64,000 bases of DNA from Promerops cafer (lineage: Eukaryota > Chordata > Aves > Passeriformes > Nectariniidae): the NCBI GenBank assembly GCA_013398275.1, contig VZSE01014941.1, forward strand, positions 124,001 to 188,000. Reading direction: 5' to 3'. This document shows positions 1 through 13,600 of this stretch, in pieces. How positions within the stretch are numbered: the stretch's first letter is position 1; each line of letters begins with the position of its first letter. The notes under the pieces were generated by a model that did no database searches, had not been told where the DNA came from, and saw only the letters and a list, made by a program, of their open reading frames with translations. Made by a program: the position numbers and the translations under genes.

Positions 1-3000
1 CAACTGTTTAAGGAGCATCTGAATGTGCAGTTTTCAGGTTGCTCAGGATGGATTGCTATTCCTGATGGTTTGCTGTTGGCAGTTTATTGAGCAGGACATT
101 CTACTGCACCACCAAGTGTTGATTTAAATATTTACATCTGGTCAGACTAAGGCTCTGCTCTACTGTGTTCTTGGAAAGGGAGTTGAGGTACTGCTTTTCT
201 CTGACAGTGGTGGTGGCACTGAGCTCCCACACCATAATTCGTAGCATATCTTCTTTGCTCTTCAGGCTTTGGATTAATTGGCAACCCCAGCAGCGGCCTA
301 AGGAGGTCTCACTAGTAGTGAAGGCCTTTTGACAACAAAGCTGGGTAGAAAATGATTTGGTGTCTGCTGCTTCTCTTCTCTGCAGAAGAAATTAAATGGT
401 ATCCAGAGTTTCCTCAGCACAGCTCTCTGATTCTGCACAGCTCAAGAGTGCATTCGAGAGAGGAGAGGAATGAGTAATACCTGGAGTTTGTACACGCTTT
501 GCTTGCACAGAAAGGAGGAGAAGCCACCACTATTATTCTTGCAACACAAAGAATTAATCCCAATAAACAAGGAGGCTTCTTACATTCACTTATTCACCCT
601 TCCAGAACATAGCAAGGTCATGATTTGGCCACCATCAAATATGGCAAAATCACAATTATTTCAAGGCCTTGGGGGAGGCTTAAACTCTTAGATAATCTGT
701 TATATTGGAGGAGCTGATGCAACTTCACTTTCCCATTTGTACTTTCCTCTTCAGCCAGCCAGCCTTGGGAAGCCAGCCAAGAGGCAGCTCCACTCTCTTT
801 TTCAGCTGGCTGACCTTGGGGAAACCAGCCAGCTGCTCTACTCTGCTCTGGCTTGCAGGGTCTGGATTGCACTGGAAGCTACAGTCAACCCCATGGGAAC
901 AGAAATGACCTTTTGATAAGACAGTATCAGCCAGCCACAGTCCTGTTAACTGGGAATTATATGTACGAAACACTTGCAACTGCCATACATAGCCTGGCTG
1001 TCTATGGGAGGAATTTTTTATAGTGAAGAGTAATTATCATTCTGGCTATGGAAGAAGCACTTCCACATGAGTTTGTCATGTGGTCAAGTTTACCATTCTT
1101 CTCTCGTTATCTTGACTTGGGCCTTGTGCACTGTGATTGTCCTGCTGGTTCTTGCTTTGATTCTGGTTTCTCAAGTTCAAGGTCTCTGCATTCCCTCCTC
1201 AGTACAGATTTCTTCTGATGTTTCTAATACTTGCCAAATAGCAAGGCAGTATCCAAAATTAAATGAAGTTTAAATTTCAGCTATTTAGCAGCAACCTTGT
1301 AAGTCCAAATTCATATCCAAGTACAGCAGCCAATTTCATAAAGCAGTTTTTAAAGTCACTGAAACATTTCCCACAGATCATTTACTTCATTGGTTTGAGA
1401 TTGTGACCAACGGTAAAAACACATTTTCTTGGGTTTTTTTGCTGAAGCTAATTTGTTTTAGTTTTGTAAAATCATAATTGAACTTAGAAATTCTTCTAAC
1501 TTTTTTGACCACTGTTCCTTCACCAGATCTTCCTGCAGTCTGTAAGCCTCTCCAAATTTCTTTCCACAAAACCACAAGCACTACAAGAGGTCAATGGGAA
1601 ATGACTGCATTTCTCCAATCCCACCATTCCTGGATTCAGACCATCAAAATCTCATTTGTGGGTTATGGCACAAGCATTGGTAATCCCATAGCCTCAAGGC
1701 ATTAACCAGCCAAGATAAGATCCACCCTTGGTCTACCCTGTCACAGCTCTACCTTCTCTCCAGAAAGTCTCCCGAAAACAGCCATCCCAGCTGTGTGGTT
1801 TACATCTTTTTGACAGGGCAAACATCCAAGTTAAGGTGATCAGCACCTTCTGCCTTCAACAGTTCAATTCTACTTTATCCATCACTGGTTTTTGCTGTTC
1901 CTCCTTTACACAACCCCTTTCCTGCCACTGCAACTCTCCAATTCTTCACACTGACTGAGCCCATCCTGCTCCTGATGTCCTCACACCTTTTTCTTCATGC
2001 ACTTTTGTTCAGTGCAGTTTGCCTTTTAGCAACCCAAGCTCTCCTGCAGCTGAACTCTCCTCTACAAATGTCTGGAATTTTAATTAACTGAAAAGTTGTA
2101 TTTCAGCAGATGTGCAGAGAGCAGCGTAATGGTCAAGATCCTGAACTTCAGTTCAGTTCAGCTCCTCACCCTGTTATGACCTTTTCTGTATGATCATGGG
2201 TAAAATTTTCATTCCTTTGTGCTTCAGTTTACCAGCTTCAAAATGCAGTTACACTCCTGTTGTTCTTAGGCTTAAAAGTTCCCAGCTGGGATTAAAAAAA
2301 TGTGAACAATGTAAGATAGACAGATAGAATTATAATAAAAGAGGAAATAGGACAATTCTTTATTGAAAATGATAAGATTAGCACTTAATGATTTAGAATC
2401 TATTTTTAAGAAACATTGCTTTTGCACATATTCGACAACAAATATATAGAGCCTTTAATATAATAACTTTGCCACTGGTCTTCAGTTATGGAGCATGAAG
2501 TCAAACTCCAAGTGCATGTGAGTTGAGAATCCTCTGATAGGTGTCTCCATCACCTCTTTCACTCTATGTCATATTAATTTCTAGGACAAGAAGAATATTT
2601 ATGTAGATGTTTATGATAAAGTATAGGCCCTGTATCTATCTATGCATCAACTGTGAAGCCCAAACACATTCCAAATAGTCCTTGGGCCTTTCAATCTACA
2701 GTTTTTCTTCCTTCCTAAACACAACCAATACACAGAGCTTCCTTACCAGCCCAGGTACCAGTGACAAATAAATTAAGTGCACTTTGGAGATCCTGGAACA
2801 TTTATTTTTAAGCCATCATGTAAATATGTTGCATATATATATTTATCCCACATAAAGTACTTAGACAATCTCATAGAGACTTTCAAAACATCTTTACATG
2901 TAAGACTGAGAAAATTCTTGTTTCTCTCTAATACCATTCAGTTAATTTTAGGTCCAGTATCAAAGGTGACTCCAACAATGATTAACACAAGATACAGCCA

Positions 3001-4491
3001 AGGAAACAGGAGGAAATTGTAGCCTTCCTGTCACCCAAGGAACAGGACTAGACTGCCAGGAACATTAGGGCTGAAGAGGCAGCCTCCACAACCCATAGTA
3101 CAAAAACAATGAAAATAACTCCTTCAAAGGAATCAGCTTTGAATTTGCTTTATCCTGGTCTAAAGAATCTGGCTTCCACCTTCTCTCTCCAAGGCATCAC
3201 CTCTGACTCTCTGTACTTCCTTTGTCAGTGGACATTTCCTCTAAGCTGCAAGCCCCAGAAGAGACTTGTGTGCTCCCACTCTTGGGGCACACAAGTCAAG
3301 GAAAACCTAAACCCACGGATGTCTCCCACGTCTTACACATGGGTGCAGGGTAGGGGTAAGGGAAAGAGCCCCAGCATTCTTTTCTTCACATGAAAAAGCA
3401 CTTGCCCAGGTAGGAGTAGGACAAGGTTTCATTGCATTCAAAATCAGTCCCTGTTGATGAGCCTACAAAACTTCTGGCAAGAACTACTCAGCACAGGGAC
3501 AGCAGCACCTGAAGTACTGGTTTAAGAGATTCACAGGCAATTTTATCCCAGTCCTAACAGTAATGATGTACATAGCACCTTTAAATATTATCTTACTGTG
3601 TAGACAAAGAAATTGATAGCATCTGCTGGTCTGGGAAAAGAACAGGGTAGTTAAATGGTCAACTTATTTTTGAAAATTGCTGTGCTAAGAATGTATAAAA
3701 CGTACAAAACATCTTTGGGGACTGGGAGGTGCAGTCATCCCAAGACATCCTGCTTCTCTGGATTATATCCCTTGAAAACTTTTAATTCTGGCAGTGACCC
3801 ATAAACACCGAGAAGCAGCAGCTGTGTTCCCCCTCTGCAACAGGATGTTGACCGCTAGATCACATTTTCTTAACATAAATCAAGTCAAATAATACCCCAG
3901 TAAATCAGCACAGTAAACCCTCCTCCTGAAGTCTGCAGGCTGGTCCCAGTGCAGGGATGGGACACCGAGGCAAGGCAGCTTCTCAACTTAAGAGGCATCA
4001 AGAAAGAATTACTGTGCCAAGGGCACTTCAATCATAAAAGAACCAAAAGCCACAAAAGAGTCTTGTCTTCAATAATGGCAGAGACACTGCAGTAGCTCAT
4101 GAACAATTACAGAGCTGCTGCCACAGAACTCCTTGTCAGTGCCAAGATGGGAGGAGCCAGGCTCAGGAATGATCTAGAACAAAAATTGTTTTTGCAGGAG
4201 TGACACAACACTGAGAAAGACCTTACCACCATATGATTTCAAACTACATATTAGAGAAAAAAATTGTATGTTTGATTAGCAGAGAGGATTCAGCCTTACA
4301 AAATCCACATCTTGAGAAACTAAGACAATAGAAAAGTTCACATCATGATCTGTAACAAGGCAATTATACCTGTACATTTACACCCCATTTTAGCTGTAAG
4401 AACTCCCATTATATATCCTTTGGAATGGACCAAGACTGTAGTGAAGAGAGATATAAAGGGGAGAAAAAAGGGTGCCAATAAATACAGATAC
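1..4491. other. EFHC2 intron 3 (partial), no exon seen
   Basis: AT-rich sequence with only short open frames on both strands. None matches the DM10 continuation expected for EFHC2 exon 4, so this is read as intron. I recognise no repeat family here. Confidence 0.7.
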
Positions 4492-4642
4492 CTTGATTTA
4501 TGCCACTATTTTTCACTATGGGCTCAGTCACTTGAATTGTATCATCTTCAGGGTAGAAAAATATTTTACAGTGTCTGATTCTATACAGCTCTTGATTTTT
4601 GTCAGGCACTTCTTCTTCAAAATAGGCATCAAAATTTAACAC
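4492..4642 (-). CDS. EFHC2: EFHC2 coding exon 3 (start of first DM10 domain)
   Basis: This exon is 151 bp: 50 codons (residues 77-126) plus one base. The acceptor is TTAATAG before 4642 and the donor is GTATCT after 4492. It encodes [12 protein letters not shown], then a YRIR segment and [14 protein letters not shown], typical of the start of a DM10 domain. It ends in phase 1 after NSGINQ, the position where the mammalian protein continues with a G-T-S-I segment. That next exon is not in this window. Confidence 0.95.
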
Positions 4643-7600
4643 CTATTAAAAACAATAAATAAATATAAAGCAGCAAAATCTCCAATGCTTTTGCAAAATA
4701 CGTCAAATAAACTTGTATAGGTTATAAGTAACTAAATGTATGGTTTCAGGAGGTAGATTTATTCCTCAGAAATGTAAGAACAGAAAACTACATTAAAGCA
4801 GATAAATTTAGAATTCTTTGCTTGGCGTTTTTATTATCACAACATCTAAGCAGAGATGGAACTCTAAAGCAAAGAAATAAATCAAATATGAAACTATCAG
4901 CAGGTTTCTTGGAAAATCTTCCAAACAAAGCATTTCTGATAACACAATGAGCTGCCTAGGTACTGAAGCAAATTTTAGACTGCTATTGTATGAATTACTA
5001 GAAAATACAGTGCATGATGACAGCAATGGCTTTACCATCAAGGTAAGTGGAAAGAGTTCTTTTTAAGCAGATCCTGCAAGTGTTCAAATGAATGGTACTG
5101 AAGACTATCAGAGAGAAATGTCATTTTTCAGGAGGCATTTACAGCTGTGCAATATTGGCATTTCAAAATTTCCCTGGTTCTGCAGTTCAGTGAGTGGGGA
5201 AATCTCACAGTGTAGCACCTTCTCTTCACAGTCTCTTGTAATAGCAATAATGCAAAAAAAGAACTACCTTCACAGGGTAGGCACTCACTGGCCCTCATAC
5301 CTGGAGATCCCAGCTCAAACTCAGACACCACTACACAAATTTTGCACTTCTTGGTATCAGTTTTTAACCACCAACACCAATGTTAAGGGAACATGAGAGA
5401 TGTATCTACTTCCTAGTGCATTATCTAGCAGGATGCTTGCTTTGGTAAGTGTGTGCAGGAAGGCATTAATTAAAACAGGTTTCCATCCTGTCCCCCCAAC
5501 ACATTTGGGTCAAATCACTGTTAATGTATACTTTATTTTCCACATTGGTTATATTTAATAAATGCAATTACCTTTACTCTTGATTCATCAGATAAGCTGA
5601 AGCATTGAAAAAAAGACAGTTTAGCTGTTCCCTATGTTCCAACAAGCATCTAGCACACCATGAGTTGGAAATGTTTGAAATCTAGTAAGCTGGCTGAGTT
5701 CCCTGCATGACAGAACACAGTGGTTAATCACCTGCACTCCTTTCACACCTGCCTTTGGGAATCTCAAAGTGCCTCCATGAGAGATTTTAAAACACCTCAT
5801 AGACAAAACAACCTCCTTTTCTACATCTGGGAAGGGAGAAGTAGCAGCTTGCCCAGGAGCACAGCACAGCAGCCGCTCTGTGTCCTGCTCAGACTTCTCA
5901 GTCACATTCCCTTCTCCCAGGCAGGTTAAGTGCAAGATGAGAATAATTCTGTTTCCAGAAATTATTTCAAAGGCTCAGATCCCACTGGTTTTCAGCAACC
6001 ACTGAACAGTATGACAGACCCATTTTTGGCATCAACTCTCCTGCACTGTGATCCTCCACCACTAGAAAAGTAAAATTTAAATTATAATCAAATGACACAA
6101 CCATTACCTGTTAAACCTGATGGCATTACATCGTCACACAAAGGAATCTAGAAAACTCAGTTATAGTTTGTTTAATTAGTAAAATGTGCAAGTTTCTGAA
6201 CAACGTACAGACTTGAAAAATTAATACTTGTCCACAATTATTAACTGTGGATTTCACTGTTTCATGTATAAAACACAAAAACACTGGACAAAACATCTGA
6301 CATACAACAGAGGCAACACAAACTATCAACCTTGAACACCTCTTCCTCCTTCCAATTGTCTAAACACTGGTGCAGAGTGCCATTTTTGGTGACTAATGAT
6401 CCTTCCTGGCCTCCAGCTACTGCTCTGGAATGACCAGGAGCTCTGTATAAATCTCTTGAACACTCCAGGGGACTTCAAAGGTACTGTGAGGAACCACTGT
6501 ATCCCAGTCTGAACATCCTGGGCTTCAGCTGACAAGGATCAGAACTTCATTCCTCGTCCAGCTGCTGATGAGCCATGAAACCAATGCAAACATGGAAACT
6601 TCTGCACCCTCTTGTCCCTATTCTGCCAGTTTCACTAGAATAGGGACATTTGATGAACATACTGTTCAAGACCTCTGTTTCATTACTAATTGTTCTCAAT
6701 TTTGTCAATGATCTCCTCTGAGAACAGTTGTCTCATAAGACACCAGCCAGGCAAAGCAGTCTGTTTGCACAGAACTCCAAGCTCAATCACATCCTTAATA
6801 CACTGGATTTCTTTCTTTCTCTGAGCATACACTTAAGCCCTGGTTTATTCCATTTGAGGAATTTGTGCAGGTTCTTTCGCACTCACACTTTATTCTCTTT
6901 ATACCCTTATTAACATGCTAGTGTGTGACTGAAATATATGCAGCAACCAACTGTAATTTTGCAGATCAAAGCAGATGATTCGGGAAGCATGAGGAGGGTA
7001 AGGAACAGAAATGAAGATGACTTACTTTTCATTTTGGAGCAAAGTTATTCTTAAAAATACTCAAAATATAACACTTCCTAACTCAAGTCTTATCTGCAGT
7101 ACAGAACTACAAAGTTCCCATCCCACTCCTTAAAAAATTAAATGTTACCTATGAAAACCAAAAATAACAAATATTGAATAAACTCTGTCGCACTTTGCAA
7201 AATGCCAGAAAGTTTCCCTGGCATCTGCGATAGTCAAATTACAAACATCCTTTCAAGCCCAGGAGGCCTTGTGTGTGTACTTAATCATAGAAGAAATTAA
7301 ATTTACACCTGCTTCCTATTAGGCAGGTGAAATTACAAAGACTACTTCTCAGCCTTCTTAATAATGAAGTTTTATGCCTGTCCTTCTTCCAATTACTATG
7401 ATACTTTTGAAAGTTAGCAGTCAAAGTGGTAAGAAAGCAGCTTACATTTCAAAAGGTAAACACCTACTCAAAGCATTTTTCATTAAGTGCATTCTGCCGA
7501 GTCCCAAACTGCAGCACTGGAGGACAGAGCTGCACTCCAGGCTCTTAACTGGGGAAGCTAAATTAGTTGGATAGTAAGTACCCTGTAACAATCTGCCATT

Positions 7601-10600
7601 AATACAAACACATGAGCCCTCCAGAGGCCAATGCTGAACCTGCAAACTCCTGTCCTGGACTGCCCTGTGGATGCACCCAGGATTAGATCAGCAATGGCCA
7701 AAGGCCAGCAAGCTCCTCTCACCAGCCAAGGCCAGGACCTGATGCTCACTGGAAGGTCCCTCTGCCTCCTACTGAACCTCTTGATTCCACAGACGTGGCT
7801 CCAAGGCCTGAGGATGCAATACACCCTCCTTGTTCCAAGAAGGGAGTAGGAAAAGCAAGTCCAGGTCTGGCTGAAGCCTTAACACCTGGGCACACTGGAC
7901 CAGGTCATACCTGAGCATGCTGCTCTGTGAGCAGTACCAGGGATCTCAGAGGCAAAGCCAACCAAAGGCATGTGAGCTGTTCAAATCTAACATTTTCTTG
8001 TTGTAGTTCTGCTCTGCCAAAGATGAATGTGTAATTGTACTCCAATTACCTGCATGGCTTCTCTTTTAAAGCAAAAATTATGAGATTTGCCTTTCTTCCC
8101 AATATTTAAATACCATTATCATTTAGTCATGCAATATATATGCGATCTGCTGAACGATTCCTTCTTCTGGATCATTTTCCTTCCCCGATTGTAGGCTTTT
8201 TGCTTTAGAAATAAAACATCTCTAAGTAGAATTTAATATTAATTTAAACATGGCAAGCAACAACAATGTGCTACAAAATTCCTGTCATCACAGGTTACAG
8301 TTATTTGGTAACTCTTTAACTTAAAAGGTGTCACTAAATTCTTGCAAAAAAACCCAAACCAAGCCAAACAAAAAAACAACAAAACAAAACAAACAAAGAA
8401 ACCAAAAAACCAAAACCAAACAAACAAAAAACAAACAAACAAGAAAAACAAGCCCTAATTTTAAATTTCTGTGTCTGTATCAGACATACTCAATTACACA
8501 ACAACAAATCATACAGAAGCCCAGGAGTTAACAGGACTTTAAGCATACAAGTATGATGGATGAGTGAATCCCAAGCATGTAGCACTCCACTGAGTTGAAT
8601 GGTTCCCAAGTGCCCATGCACACTTCCTCCCAGACTGGAGTTTACCTCACATTCATTCTTACTAGGTTGCCAAGTAATTCCCTTACTGTCATCATTTCCA
8701 CTAAAAAGGAATATGCTGCCCATTCCCTTATTTTTGTTAAATCCTGTAGGAGATGTATCCCAATACAGTAACATTTTTATATATTGCTGTATGGCATGAC
8801 ATATGTTTATATTAATTGTCCAATATATTAATATAATGAAAAAAATACCCACTACCACTCTTTTTGTCTATCTAGGAGCCTTTTTTGCATGCACAAAATA
8901 ATCTGAAATATCTGACTAATGGAATTTCATCATTATACTCTGTCATACTGTATCTTCAAAAAAAGAAAAAATTTGTACATACCTGCTTGTCAAATGCTAT
9001 CCAAGCAGGAGGACTACTTCCTATTGCTTCAGGATACACGCTGTTGGTAAGTTTCAGGGTCTGGCCAGGTAACAGTTCACCTCCTATTCCACGTTTATCT
9101 TCAAACAGTGTAGGAATATTATTGCTGTAACCGCAGATCTGTGACCTGTGGAAGTTTTCTCCCCCAGTCTGTCAAAAGTGCAGAAGAAAAAGAGAAAAAA
9201 AATTCTGTGTGTTTGTTTTTAAATCCATAATATCTGACCAGCCAGGCAAGGAGGATTAATCATGCAAAAGTTTCTTTATATTTACGTTCAATACAGACTC
9301 TAAAAACCTGTAACAACTGGAATGCTGCAAGTGAAGTGACATTTTCCAGTGGTCAATTTGCCAGTCTTAGAGACAAAAATGGAATAATATTCCAGTAATT
9401 TACCTAGGCAGAGAGACTGGACAGTACCAGATGTTTACCCCCCACACTCCTTCCCTGCAATAAGGATTGCAGTACAAAGTAGAGAAAGAATCAAATCACC
9501 CCCAAGAACTGTTGTAAAATGTAAAGGGGAAAGGCCTTTCCTACAGCTCTCCAGAGGACAAATGGAAACAGTTCAGCAGCACTCAGAGAACAGCCTGCTC
9601 TCCTTATTCATGTCAAAGATCTTATTTACACTTGCATCCCTGAGTGCAAAATAAATTCCTCTGTACTAGTGAATACACTTGAATTTTGGGAGGCTGGACC
9701 TGAATCAAAAGGCAGACATTCATTCCCTCTGGGAGTATTTCAAAAGGTCTCTGTAGTGATTCCTCTGTATTATTATTAATTTTTCAGGCAATTAAAGATG
9801 GAGTGCTTAAAAACATAGGAACAACCAAGAGCAAAGAAAACCATCTTGCCCACTCAAATTTCTTAGCTGGGGCTGAAGCCAGTCTTCAAGTGACACAGAA
9901 AAGCTTCTGGGCTCACATAAGTACGACTCCTGTCTCTGGGAATGTGCCTCCTAATAAGCTGCCTGCTTTGCTGGCCAGAGGCAGCTGGTGTGAGCTGGGC
10001 TCGGGCAGCAATCCCCTAATGACCCCACACATCAGTCTCGTAGAAGAGGACAGGGAAATAGGAAATGCCAATGGAAAACTCAACTCCCTCCCATGACCAG
10101 CAATCCTGACTTGTTAGCTCCTCTCACTCTGCTCTTCTTCCCCTTCTTGCCCTCTTAAATCCTCAAAATAACTGGGAAAGCAGAGAGGGGCCACTGCACC
10201 CTGGCACACCTGTTAAGGGGAGAGAGAGGCCATCAGAGCTGTGCCCTCCCTCGGTCTGGGACTGGGGGAACAGGAGGGAAGATGAGGCTGAAGTGGGAAG
10301 AACTGATGTTATGGGTGAGAAAAGTAAAGCTAGAGGAAAAGGCTGGACAGCAAAATTTTTCAGAGCAGCAGCAGAGCAGCATGTCAATAAAGCAGCAGGG
10401 GGACAAAACTGCCTCTCCACTTCTTTTGGAAGATGGGGCATCACTGATTATCACATGCATATGTGTAAACCACTACTCCTCCAAAAGGTGTAGACAGCTC
10501 CAAGTTACTATCACAAATCAAAAAATGGTACAAATAATCCTTTTTCATGAGGGCAACATTCAAGTGCTCCAAGATAATGTAACACACGCCCAACAGAGCA

Positions 10601-13600
10601 GTTCTGGGAACAAGTGCAAGCAGTGAAGCTGCAAAACCTGAAAGTACTCAAGCAGTTACTTCATTCTGCCAGAATGAAAGAGTCAGGAATCTGAAAGGCA
10701 GGGAACCAGCCTCATGGCACAGAACTATCAACACTGGTCTGTAGGAACTCCTGCACATTGGGGGTCACAGTCTGAGCTGTTCACCTGCCTCCAGGTGCTC
10801 CAAATCCAATGGCACAAGACAGAGAGCTGCTGACACAAACAGCCCAATCACTGCTTTAGCTTAACCTTGCTTAAATTCCTTTTGCACACCACTTTTACAA
10901 GGACAGCAGTAAGAAAAAGAATACTTACTATTTTTACAAATCATTATTTTTAATACCATGATAATCAATGGCTATACCCTTGCTTAGGTTAAAAAAAGCT
11001 GAGCTAGCCAATACCCTTTGAAACAGTTAAATGCAAAGGAATTAGGTTCACATACTGGGGTCAGAAACAATCAGAGCTATGGAAGCACATCCCCAAAGAA
11101 GATACTTTAAAGGTAAGCAGTGCTTTGAACAAAGGTGGATAAAAGAGCATGCACAAAGTATCATAATTTAAAGAATAATACAAAGGAAACAGAAAATTAC
11201 TCCTCAAGATATAACTCAAGAACAAGAGTTATGGAATAAAAGAGAAAATCATACAAGGAAATGCTTGTATGCAGACTAGGAGCTCATGGGTTCCCCTACC
11301 ACAGAGCATTGCTCAAGCCAGGAATTTAACCAGACACATTTGCAGTAATTATGCCCCAAATGAAATATTTTATATCAGCACAGCTTTGTGAGCTGTGATA
11401 TAAAATGCCACGCTTCAGTGTGAGCACTGACGTTTAGACACCAGGAGCAAAGCTTCATGTGGTCATCCCACCTCTCCCCCAAGAAGTGAGGACAGGTGCT
11501 CTCCTGAAACCTGGAACAGTCAGGCACTGACAGGGGCTGGCACCTGCTTTGTAACACACCTGCACTTGGGATGGTTTCTTCTCTCTCCTTTGGGTGCTAC
11601 TGAACTTCCCTTTCTTCTTTTGTTTCTTTTTTAAATAATTTTGTTCCTCTGTAAGCTGAGAAAGCTGGGGAGAAGTCAGAAAGGAAGGGAGCTTTCTGCA
11701 TTTATCAGTTCAAATGCACAATAACTACAGTCAAGCTGAATTTTAAAAGGGGATTTTCTAGGCAGAAGCATCTGATTTATACTGAAGGTGCTACAGAACA
11801 GATCCACTTTCTGGCACAGCAAGTATTTAATTATCTTCCCTCTATTACCAAAGCACGTGTTAGGGAGAAAGGCACAGTTAGCGAAGCACAGTGAGGGTGG
11901 CAGTTTTCCTGAACAAAGGAAAGCTTTTCATGTCCTCAAAACTTCTTCTAGAAGCATTTGCTGTTCATATGTTTTTGGGGGTTAGCAGCAGAAGTATGGC
12001 AAAGTGTTCATCGAAGTAATCCAGGAATGACCCTGCTGGAATTTCCAGAACTTAGGGCTAAAATCACAACATCCTTAAAATTTGATATGAAAAATACATG
12101 ACAAAACAGCTTCAATTCTGCTGGGAATCTTTTGTGTCATTCCTGTAACTTTTTAGGGTTTGACAAAAAGACTATTTTAGATTCCTAATTACATAATTAC
12201 TTATCCCCTTCTTCCAAAAGGCACCTAGATCCACAGACAGAACAATCTCTTCTCAAAATCTGTACAGTTATTTCTAAAAAAAACCCAGAACAACAACAAC
12301 AAAAAAATAGAAAGTTTAAGTAAAAGATTAGTTGTAATTGAGGATAACAAAAGAGAAAAATCACATTTGGGAAACTTCAGCTAATGAACTCAGACCACAT
12401 CTGGCCTAAAATAGAGCCAAAACATCATGCTACCTCCACATTGAATGACTTCTAACAGAAATCTTTCAGAGAGCAGGGAAAGAGCTTGAATGTGCCTGCT
12501 GTGCTAAGGCAGCTCAACTGAACAGGCTGTGGATCTGCTGAACAAAGCTGGACATTTTCTGTGCAGTGAGCCTGAAAAATATTGAGGATCCACTCAGTAG
12601 TGACTAATACAAAGGTCAGGGTTCTCTGAGTGCAGCTCTGGGCTTTGCAAGCTCAGCCCCTGCAGTCCTCGGGGAACGCTGCCTCGTGCTCGCTCCATCT
12701 TGCTCTGTAATAGTCACAGCAAACTCCCCAGGGAGCTGCACATTCCAGCTGAACCAAACACAGCTGGAAATCTCCCAGCACAGCAGCTGGAGTGATGGGA
12801 GAGCCCTCACTGAGCTCTCAGAAGCCATGTTTTTAACTCAGTCCCACAGGGAGCTATGGCAGGAGTGGCAGCACAGTTCTGTACTCAGTCTCCATCTGTA
12901 ATTCCCACCTTGAGAACAGCAGCTGCACCGTGGATGTGCTGCTCAAACCCTCTATCAGGATTAACTGTGGCATTTCTGAACTATTCTAGGCTGCTGATAA
13001 AGTCTCCTGGCTGCTTCAGCTAAGTGATAGAAATAAATGCAAGTGCTACACACTGTGCCAGTCAAATTCATGTGACTGATTTCCAACTCTTTTATCACCC
13101 CCTGCTTCCTGCAAAGGTCTTGGGATGTTCAGGAGTTAAGTGGTACTGGCAGAGGAACATCCTAAGACATTGTTGCCAGCAACTCTGGTGCCACTGTAAA
13201 AACAAAACAAAACAAGGTGCATCAACATCAGTAGTGTGGATCAGTACAGGAAAGGCATGGATCTATTGCAGCAGGTCCAGAGGAGGGCCAGAAAAATTAG
13301 CAGGGGGCTAGAGAACCTCTCCTACAAGGACAGGCTGAGAGAGTTGGGGTTATTCAGCCCAGAGAAGAGAAGCATCCAGGGAGACCTTATTGTGGCCTTT
13401 CTTTAAGGGGGAGTATAAGAATAATAGGGAGAGACTTTTTAGCAGAGCCTGCTGCAACAGGACAAGGGGTTATAGTTTTAAATGAAAAGAGAGCTGATGC
13501 AGGCTAGGTATCAGGAGGAAATTGCTAACAATGAGGGTGGTGAAACACTGGGACAGGTTGCCCAGAGAGGTGGTGGATGCCCCATTCCCAGAAACATTCA